64,000 nucleotides of DNA from an uncultured Bacteroidales bacterium (GTDB taxonomy: Bacteria; Bacteroidota; Bacteroidia; Bacteroidales; UBA932), in contig CAJOLJ010000006.1 of assembly GCA_905235445.1 (NCBI GenBank), positions 1 through 64,000 on the forward strand, written 5' to 3'. Both the position numbers and the translations under genes were made by a program. This document shows positions 51,797-64,000 of the stretch, piece by piece. The notes below the pieces were generated by a model that was not told the DNA's origin, did no database searches, and was given only the letters and a program-made list of their open reading frames with translations. How positions within the stretch are numbered: the first letter of the stretch is position 1; each line of letters begins with the position of its first letter.

Positions 51797-51898
51797 ATGA
51801 AAAACCACCATCTTCCCATACTGTCATCTATCCTTCTTCTCTCTCTATCGGCACCAGGATGCAGGGGTGGAGGGGGCGCCACTGCGAGTATTTACTGA
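51797..51898 (+). CDS. 33-codon lipoprotein-like peptide, possibly a truncated gene
   Basis: ATG to TGA encodes MKNHHLPILSSILLLSLSAP followed by GC and a glycine run: a signal peptide, a lipobox-like SAPGC with Cys22, then only 11 residues. It could be a tiny lipoprotein or the start of a lipoprotein gene whose remainder was deleted. Confidence 0.4.
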   Translation: MKNHHLPILSSILLLSLSAPGCRGGGGATASIY

Positions 51899-51970
51899 TA
51901 CAAAAACAGCAATTTCCCCTTCCGTTATCCACGGTTATCTTTTCCGGCTTTAATAAAAAGAGTTTTCAAA

Positions 51971-51978
51971 TAATTTCG
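51971..51978 (+). promoter_or_regulatory. GH27 promoter -7 box
   Basis: TAATTTCG (7 of 8 to TAnnTTTG), 117 bases before the GH27 ATG. Confidence 0.5.
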
Positions 51979-52095
51979 CAAATTTACCATGTAAACCACA
52001 TCTGTCCCCTCAGTGGCCTGAACCCTGCCGCTAAATACACTTAATGACCAAGATTACACACTCGCTTAATAAACTCTTGAAAAACAACACTTGAC

Positions 52096-58589
<6,494 letters not shown>

Positions 58590-58596
58590 GCTTTAC

Positions 58597-58604
58597 TAAA
58601 TTTG
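58597..58604 (+). promoter_or_regulatory. Internal promoter before the rhamnosidase
   Basis: TAAATTTG, exact -7 match, with TTTC at 58574-58577 (spacer 19), 41 bases before the GH78 start. It suggests GH78-GH3 can be transcribed separately. Confidence 0.55.
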
Positions 58605-58644
58605 ACGACTAAACTCAGTAGATAACACCAAACAACCTGTCTTT

Positions 58645-61227
58645 ATGAAAAAGATACTTATCGGCACCGCAATCCTTGCGGCATGTGTGCTCGTTTCATG
58701 CACCCCTAAAACCCTGCGGGAAGCGGGAAAGAAGGTCGAGGCGCTCCCCTCCTCGGCATGGGATGCCTCCAAGTGGATATCGGCGGCGGATGCCCCCGTC
58801 CTCACGGAAACATCCCTCAGGGCGGCTGACGGGGCTTCGTGGTTCGTCTCCACCGTCAAGAACGAAGGGAAGGTGGTCTGTGCAAAATGGATGACCACGG
58901 GTCTTGGCACATATGACATTTACGTTAACGGTGAACAGATCGGAAAGGAGTTCCTCAAGCCCGGTTTCACCCACTATGCCAAGACAAAGCGCTCCTTCAC
59001 CTATGACATCACGGATGTTTATGTGAAAAAGGAGGGTGCGGACAACGTCCTCAGCGCCCAGGTGACCCCCGGATGGTGGGCCGATAAGATTATCACTCCC
59101 GGTGGATATCCCGGTATGATCGGCAAGAAATGCGCTTTCCGCGGCGTTCTGGAACTTACCTTCTCCGACGGCTCCAAGAAACTCTACGGAACTGATACCG
59201 ATACCTGGAAAGCCGGTATCGCAGGACCCATCAAGCATGCCGGCATCTTTGACGGGGAACAGTACGATGCCAGGGAGCTGCCTGGCTTCTGCACCCCGGA
59301 AAAGCTCTCCACCCCGGAGGTCAATACGGAGTTCTCCGGGGAAATCCTTCCTTCCGAAGGTGCTGAGGTCTATCTCCGTGCAGACCTTGCCCTCTCTCCC
59401 GTCAAGATGTACGTCTGGGAGGGGGTCACCGGAGAGGTCCCTTCCGAGGAAAAAGCCAAGGTTGAACATGGAAAGATTGTCGTGAAAGGGGAATACCAGG
59501 ACGGACAGATAATTTCCCTCCATCCCGGGGAGACCCTCGTTGTGGACTTCGGCCAGAATGCCGCAGCCGTTCCTTGCTTCACATTCAAGGCTGCGGAAGG
59601 TGTCAAACTTGAGTGCCTCCCGGCAGAGATCCTCAACGATGGGAACGGTGCGGAGAGCCGCGGTATGGACGGTCCCGAGGGAAGCGTCCACCGTCGCAAC
59701 CTGCGTACCTACCAGAACTGCATCCGCCTTGACTACACGTTCGCGGGGAAGGAGGATTTTGAGACCTACTATCCTACGCACACGTTCTTCGGCTACAGGT
59801 ATATTTCAGTGACGGCAAATGGCGAAGTGCAAATTAAGAAACTTGCCTCCATTCCTGTTTCGTCCATTGCCAAGGAACTTGAGACAGGTGAGATAACCAC
59901 GGGGAATGACCTTATCAACAAGCTTATTTCCAATACCGTCTGGGGCCAGCGCTCCAACTACCTGTCCGTTTCCACGGACTGTCCCCAGAGGGATGAGAGG
60001 CTGGGCTGGACCGCGGATACGCAGGTGTTCACGGAGACAGGCACCTTCTTTGCCAACACTTCCTCCTTCTTCCACAAATGGATGCGGGATATGAGGGACA
60101 CCCAGAATGAGTTCGGCGCCTTCCCGGGTGTCGCCCCCCAGGCGCAGTACGGTGCCGAGCCCAACTCCATGATGCGCCTTGGATGGGCGGATGCCGGGAT
60201 CATCGTCCCCTGGACCATCTACAAGCAGTTTGCGGATACTGGGATTGTCGAGGAGAACTGGGATGCCATGAACCTCTTCATGAACCACATCAATGACACC
60301 AAGTATGACCACAAGGCTCTTTCCAAGGAGAACGGCAACTATCAGTGGAATGACTGGCTGAGCTACGAAGCCCTGGAAAGCTGCACGGGAAAGGCATTCG
60401 TGGATGCCGCGACACGCAGGGATGCCGAGGTGTACTGGAGCTACATGGGTGCTTCCTATTGGCTCATAGACGCCCAGATGATGTGCGACATGGCAAAGGC
60501 CATAGGCAAGAACCATACTGTCTATGAAGACATGGTGAAGGATGCCCGTAAGTACCTCCAGGATACATTCCTTCTCCCTGACGGGTCCTTCAAGCTCGCC
60601 GTCCTCAACACCATGCAGACCCCCGCTCTGTTCGCCCTCAATAACGCCCTTGTGGAAGGAGAGGCAAAGAAGGCTATGATAGAGCGCCTGAAGAAGAACT
60701 TCGAGGACCATGACAACTGCCTGCAGACCGGATTCCTGGGAACATCCATTCTCATGAAGACCCTCACGGACAACGGCATGGTGGACATAGCTTATGAACT
60801 TCTTTTCCAGAGGAAGAATCCTAGCTGGCTCTACTCAGTGGACAACGGTGCCACCACCATCTGGGAGCGTTGGAACAGCTACATGATTGATAAAGGTCTG
60901 GGTCCCAATGGTATGAACAGTTTCAACCACTATGCCTACGGCTGCGTCTGCCAGTGGATATGGGAGACGGCAGCGGGTATAGCCGCGGATCCTGCGGTGC
61001 CCGGATTCAAGCACATCATCATGGCTCCCGTCCCCGACAAGAGGCTCGGCCATCTCGATGCATCCTATCCTTCCGCAGCCGGACTTATCAAGAGTTCCTG
61101 GAAGTATGAGGGGGACAAGTGGATATGGACATTCACGGTTCCCGAGGGTGCAACGGCAACGGTGACCCTCCCCGGCGAGACCCAGTCCAAGGACTACGGT
61201 GAGGGTACCTACACGGTCGAGAAATAG
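58645..61227 (+). CDS. GH78 alpha-L-rhamnosidase lipoprotein
   Basis: An 860-residue lipoprotein (Cys19). N-terminal beta domains (ASKWISAADAPVL; WMTTGLGTYDIYVNGEQIGKEFLKPGFTHYAK; VTPGWWADKI) precede the (alpha/alpha)6 barrel, which carries the GH78 signature TDCPQRDERLGWTADTQV with Asp450-Glu451, MRDMRDTQNEFGAFPGVAP, and WERWNSYMIDKGLGPNGMNSFNHYAYG. The C-terminal domain ends in a beta sandwich (PEGATATVTLPGE). It removes terminal alpha-L-rhamnose. The GH3 gene follows 12 bases on. Confidence 0.93.
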   Translation: MKKILIGTAILAACVLVSCTPKTLREAGKKVEALPSSAWDASKWISAADAPVLTETSLRAADGASWFVSTVKNEGKVVCAKWMTTGLGTYDIYVNGEQIGKEFLKPGFTHYAKTKRSFTYDITDVYVKKEGADNVLSAQVTPGWWADKIITPGGYPGMIGKKCAFRGVLELTFSDGSKKLYGTDTDTWKAGIAGPIKHAGIFDGEQYDARELPGFCTPEKLSTPEVNTEFSGEILPSEGAEVYLRADLALSPVKMYVWEGVTGEVPSEEKAKVEHGKIVVKGEYQDGQIISLHPGETLVVDFGQNAAAVPCFTFKAAEGVKLECLPAEILNDGNGAESRGMDGPEGSVHRRNLRTYQNCIRLDYTFAGKEDFETYYPTHTFFGYRYISVTANGEVQIKKLASIPVSSIAKELETGEITTGNDLINKLISNTVWGQRSNYLSVSTDCPQRDERLGWTADTQVFTETGTFFANTSSFFHKWMRDMRDTQNEFGAFPGVAPQAQYGAEPNSMMRLGWADAGIIVPWTIYKQFADTGIVEENWDAMNLFMNHINDTKYDHKALSKENGNYQWNDWLSYEALESCTGKAFVDAATRRDAEVYWSYMGASYWLIDAQMMCDMAKAIGKNHTVYEDMVKDARKYLQDTFLLPDGSFKLAVLNTMQTPALFALNNALVEGEAKKAMIERLKKNFEDHDNCLQTGFLGTSILMKTLTDNGMVDIAYELLFQRKNPSWLYSVDNGATTIWERWNSYMIDKGLGPNGMNSFNHYAYGCVCQWIWETAAGIAADPAVPGFKHIIMAPVPDKRLGHLDASYPSAAGLIKSSWKYEGDKWIWTFTVPEGATATVTLPGETQSKDYGEGTYTVEK

Positions 61228-61239
61228 CGCCCGACCGTT

Positions 61240-63537
61240 ATGTACACACATAGCCGTACTGTTTTCACAGTCGTTTCCATCGCCATGATGGCAACGGCTC
61301 TTTTCACTGTACATTCATGTTCCTCCCCTTCGCAGGAAGGGGGCACAGCGCCCAAGTACCGCTACCAGGACAAGTCCCTCCCGGTTGAAAAGAGGGTGGA
61401 TGACCTACTGTCAAGGATGAGCCTGGAGGAGAAAGTGTCCCAGATAAGTGCGCAGCTCCTGTACATGGATGAGTTCTATGAGAAAAGGGACTACACAAAG
61501 GGGCACGTCAGGAATGTCGGACATTTTCTGCCGGATGGCGGGTTCCCCAGTGACCCGAACACGGTTGCAGCGAAGATAAACGAAGACACCAGGCTCTCCA
61601 TCGAGGGGAGCCGCTGGAGCATTCCCGTACTTCAGCACGGGGAGGCCCTCCATGGGGCCCAGTGGGGAAATGCCACATGTTTCCCGCAGAGCATAGGCAT
61701 GGCTGCCACCTTTGACGATTCCCTCTACTATGAGGTCGGAAAGGTCGTGGCAGGGGAGCTTCGCGCTGTCGGAGTGCGTCAAGTCTACGCTCCGGTCATC
61801 AACATTACAAGGGACCAGAGGTGGGGCCGTGGACAGGAAAGCTACGGAGAGGATGTGCTTCTGAACTCCCGTTTCGGAGTGGCCTATGTCAAAGCCCTCC
61901 AGGAGGGAGGGGTCGTAGCTACGCCAAAGCATTTTGTGGACAACTATGGCGAGGGCGGACACGATTCCTTTGCCTCCAAGATGTCCTGGAGGGAACTTCG
62001 GGAAGTATATTTGGAGCCTTTCAGGGCATGTATCCAGGAAGGCGGGGCGATGTCCGTAATGTCCTCATATAACTCCGTTGACGGGGTACCCGCCAGCTGC
62101 AACTCCCGTCTTCTCCAGGACATCCTCAAGAAAGAATGGGGCTTCAGTGGATACGTCGTATCCGACTACGATGCAGTAGGCATCATAAACAAGGGACATA
62201 AGATGGCCGAGAGCGAGGACGCCGCACTTGCACTCTCCCTCAACAACGGACTGGACCTGCAGCTTCACAAGACCTCAGAGGGCCTGCTGTCCCTTGTGCA
62301 GAGCGGCAAGATATCAAAGGATGTCGTCGACGAGAGTGTCCGCAGGGTGCTTCGGGTGAAGTTCTCCCTCGGACTCTTCGATGAGCCGTATGTCGACGAG
62401 AATACCGCCACGGACAAAGTCCGGACCCCGGAGAACAAGGCCCTTGCATACAGGAGCGCCTGTGAGGCCATCACCCTGCTGAAGAATGACGGGGTGCTGC
62501 CTCTGGGAAACACAGTCAGGAGAATAGGCCTTTTCGGACCTTCCGCCGCCACGCCAAATCTTGGGGACTATAGCGGCCCTCGGGGAGGTTGGAAGGGAGA
62601 TGATGCACCTTCTCCCTATGAGGGGCTTAAAAAGGCACTGGAGGGGCGCTCAGAGGTCCTTCTCGCCCCAGCCGGGCAGAATGTACAGCCATTTGCCTCA
62701 AGTTGTGACGTACTCATATTCTTCCCGTCAATAACGGAGGACGAGGGGCAGGACAGAAGTTCTTTCACCCTTCCTTCCGGAAAGGTTCCCGCCACAAGAA
62801 TGAATGATGGCGGGGTCATCATTGACACCAAGACGGAATCCTCCATTGAAATAGACCAGGAGAAGATGGTCCGGGACCTCATTGCCACAGGGAAGAAAGT
62901 GATAGTCGTCCTTCATAACGGGGCTGTCGTAGACATCTCCGACTGGGTTGACGGATGCGCCGCCCTTCTCGAGGCTTGGTATCCCGGAGAGCAGGGTGGA
63001 CGTGCAATTGCTGACGTCCTCACCGGCAAATACAACCCGGGAGGTCGCCTTCCCATGAGCTGGGCCCGCAGCATCGGCCAGAATCCCCTCTACTACTCCA
63101 TAAAACCCAGCGGCAGGGGCTACGGCTATGTCGAGAACGACGGAAGTCCGCTGTATCCTTTCGGATACGGCCTCAGTTACACCACGTTTGAATACAGTGA
63201 TTTCAAGCTCGGGAAGACCTCCCTTGGCAAGGATGAACCGCTCAGAGTGGAGGTCCGCCTGACCAACACGGGCAAGATGGCTGGGGATGAAGTAGTCCAG
63301 GTCTATATCCACGATGAACTCGCAAGCGTTGCCCGTCCCCTGAAAGAACTGGCGGCGTTCCGCAGGGTCTCCCTGCAACCTGGCGAGAGCAAGATTGTGG
63401 AACTTGAAGTGCCGAACAGGGCATTCGCAATGTGGGACAAGGACATGAACTTCGGTGTCGAAGAAGGGTGGTTCGAGGTGTGGCTCGGTAAGAATGCGCA
63501 GGAGAAGATAGTGGGTGACAGGGTTTACGTAAAGTAG
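61240..63537 (+). CDS. GH3 beta-glucosidase-like lipoprotein
   Basis: A 765-residue lipoprotein (Cys27). GH3 N-terminal barrel: VDDLLSRMSLEEKVSQ, PVLQHGEALHGAQWGNATCFPQSIGMAATFD, RDQRWGRGQESYGEDVLL, and GYVVSDYDAVG with nucleophile Asp309. The alpha/beta sandwich (about 400-610) and a fibronectin-III-like C-terminal domain (about 645-760, LTNTGKMAGDEVVQVYIHDE) complete the standard three-domain enzyme. The family includes beta-glucosidases and beta-xylosidases; the exact specificity is open. Last gene of the cluster. Confidence 0.93.
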   Translation: MYTHSRTVFTVVSIAMMATALFTVHSCSSPSQEGGTAPKYRYQDKSLPVEKRVDDLLSRMSLEEKVSQISAQLLYMDEFYEKRDYTKGHVRNVGHFLPDGGFPSDPNTVAAKINEDTRLSIEGSRWSIPVLQHGEALHGAQWGNATCFPQSIGMAATFDDSLYYEVGKVVAGELRAVGVRQVYAPVINITRDQRWGRGQESYGEDVLLNSRFGVAYVKALQEGGVVATPKHFVDNYGEGGHDSFASKMSWRELREVYLEPFRACIQEGGAMSVMSSYNSVDGVPASCNSRLLQDILKKEWGFSGYVVSDYDAVGIINKGHKMAESEDAALALSLNNGLDLQLHKTSEGLLSLVQSGKISKDVVDESVRRVLRVKFSLGLFDEPYVDENTATDKVRTPENKALAYRSACEAITLLKNDGVLPLGNTVRRIGLFGPSAATPNLGDYSGPRGGWKGDDAPSPYEGLKKALEGRSEVLLAPAGQNVQPFASSCDVLIFFPSITEDEGQDRSSFTLPSGKVPATRMNDGGVIIDTKTESSIEIDQEKMVRDLIATGKKVIVVLHNGAVVDISDWVDGCAALLEAWYPGEQGGRAIADVLTGKYNPGGRLPMSWARSIGQNPLYYSIKPSGRGYGYVENDGSPLYPFGYGLSYTTFEYSDFKLGKTSLGKDEPLRVEVRLTNTGKMAGDEVVQVYIHDELASVARPLKELAAFRRVSLQPGESKIVELEVPNRAFAMWDKDMNFGVEEGWFEVWLGKNAQEKIVGDRVYVK

Positions 63538-63894
63538 TCTTTCCGAAGCTTCCGGGAATGAAGACGGCACTCATCCTCTCTACGGGTGGGTGTCGTCCTT
63601 TTGCATATAGGTCCAGATGCTGGCTGGCATGTCCACTTCGCAATGTGTTCCGTCCAAACAGCTTCTGCAAGTATGGTTATCTGCCGCCGCTTTTTCTATC
63701 CAGCCCTGCATCCCAGGCTATACACATCCACGAAGGTGTGGACGATTCTGAAAATGCGAAGGCGTGATGTCCTGCAACTGCATGTGGGGAGATTTCGTTT
63801 GGCTGGACTGTTCCAGGTAGGTTCAACACATTTATCAAATAAAGGGGGTCACGACAGATGTCGCAACCCCCTTTTTAAATGCTATCTAATCCCG
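63538..63894. other. Gap after the glycan cluster
   Basis: 357 bp between GH3 and the convergent partial gene. Two overlapping plus-strand frames (63558-63767 and 63586-63915) do not resemble known proteins. A strong terminator is at 63841-63874. Otherwise nothing is seen. Confidence 0.6.
63841..63874. terminator. Bidirectional terminator between GH3 and the partial gene
   Basis: Stem AAAGGGGGT / ACCCCCTTT with an inner stem CGACA / TGTCG and a 2x2 mismatch; T-rich on both sides. Confidence 0.85.
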
Positions 63895-64000
63895 TTATTT
63901 CTTGCCTCCTTTTGAGGGAGCGGGATTTTTGGCTGCAGCCTTCTTCTGGGCGGCAACGGTAGCGTCGTACATGATAGGAGTACCGATCATGATGGATGCG
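63895..64000 (-). CDS. C-terminus of a leftward gene, probably SecDF protein translocase
   Basis: The last 34 codons of a gene running off the window edge. ASIMIGTPIMYDATVAAQKK, then a Lys/Ala-rich tail PAPSKGGKK and TAA. A final membrane segment ending in ATP-I-xYD followed by a basic tail is what I would expect at the end of fused SecDF of Bacteroidetes. With so few residues this remains a guess. Confidence 0.5.
   Translation of the reverse strand, partial: ASIMIGTPIMYDATVAAQKKAAAKNPAPSKGGKK

Larger units (their letters stand above)
51724..52095. other. Gap with terminator, lipoprotein-like fragment and GH27 promoter
   Basis: 372 bp between GH92 and GH27. Contents: a stem at 51732-51762, a 33-codon ORF with a signal sequence and lipobox (51797-51898), and a promoter -7 box at 51971-51978. 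Confidence 0.6.

Noticed and set aside
63558..63915. Two overlapping plus-strand frames after GH3
   Set aside because: They run through the terminator, overlap each other and resemble nothing.

Overview
The window looks like chromosomal DNA of a member of the order Bacteroidales. The evidence is the gene families (DUF6377 and TPR-HTH regulators, DUF4923, fimbrillin-like lipoproteins, a LptC/TPR/porin-like/CoaX cluster, lipoprotein-rich glycoside hydrolases), the many promoters of the Bacteroidetes type (TTTG, about 19 bp, TAnnTTTG), and the lack of obvious Shine-Dalgarno sequences. I cannot name a genus. I saw no rRNA, tRNA or CRISPR array.

Layout. 1-556 is non-coding with a large palindrome. 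557-8035 is a leftward block: FGE-like lipoprotein, PpiD, LptC, a TPR protein, an outer-membrane beta-barrel and CoaX. 8112-11375 is mfd, also leftward. The 317-bp gap before ruvB holds a cluster of DnaA-box-like sequences. Rightward from there come ruvB, a C45/C69-type hydrolase and sdhA-sdhB (no sdhC), then hflX and tonB leftward. 19-25 kb is more A+T-rich and carries ybeY, mnmG, ruvA, sufS, sufE, a DUF59 protein and folK. Three near-identical 16-bp palindromes matching the ParB site parS lie at 21.1, 21.4 and 23.2 kb, so this is probably an origin-proximal domain. Both tonB and ruvA are split by an apparent one-base (or 1 mod 3) deletion.

25-40 kb holds a GNAT enzyme, glycyl-tRNA synthetase, a TPR-membrane-HTH regulator, a strong promoter with a terminator around a possible small RNA or 20-codon ORF, a DUF4923 protein, a divergent ThiL, an EEP-family phosphodiesterase, a serine hydrolase, dnaE and a DUF6377 regulator. 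40.2-45.4 kb is a three-gene leftward operon for exported proteins: a five-fold Ig-like lipoprotein, a fimbrillin-like lipoprotein and an M6 metalloprotease.

45.7-63.5 kb is a rightward cluster for glycan breakdown: GDPD, ROK sugar kinase, alkaline-phosphatase-superfamily lipoprotein, GH92, a GH27 fused to an EEP domain, ricin-lectin/GH2, GH78 and GH3. Nearly all are predicted to be exported or lipid-anchored. It has no SusC/SusD pair or regulator in view. Three phosphoester-cleaving folds alongside alpha-mannosidase, alpha-galactosidase, beta-galactosidase, rhamnosidase and beta-glucosidase families suggest a substrate that carries phosphodiesters; this is inference. The window ends in the C-terminus of a leftward gene, probably secDF.
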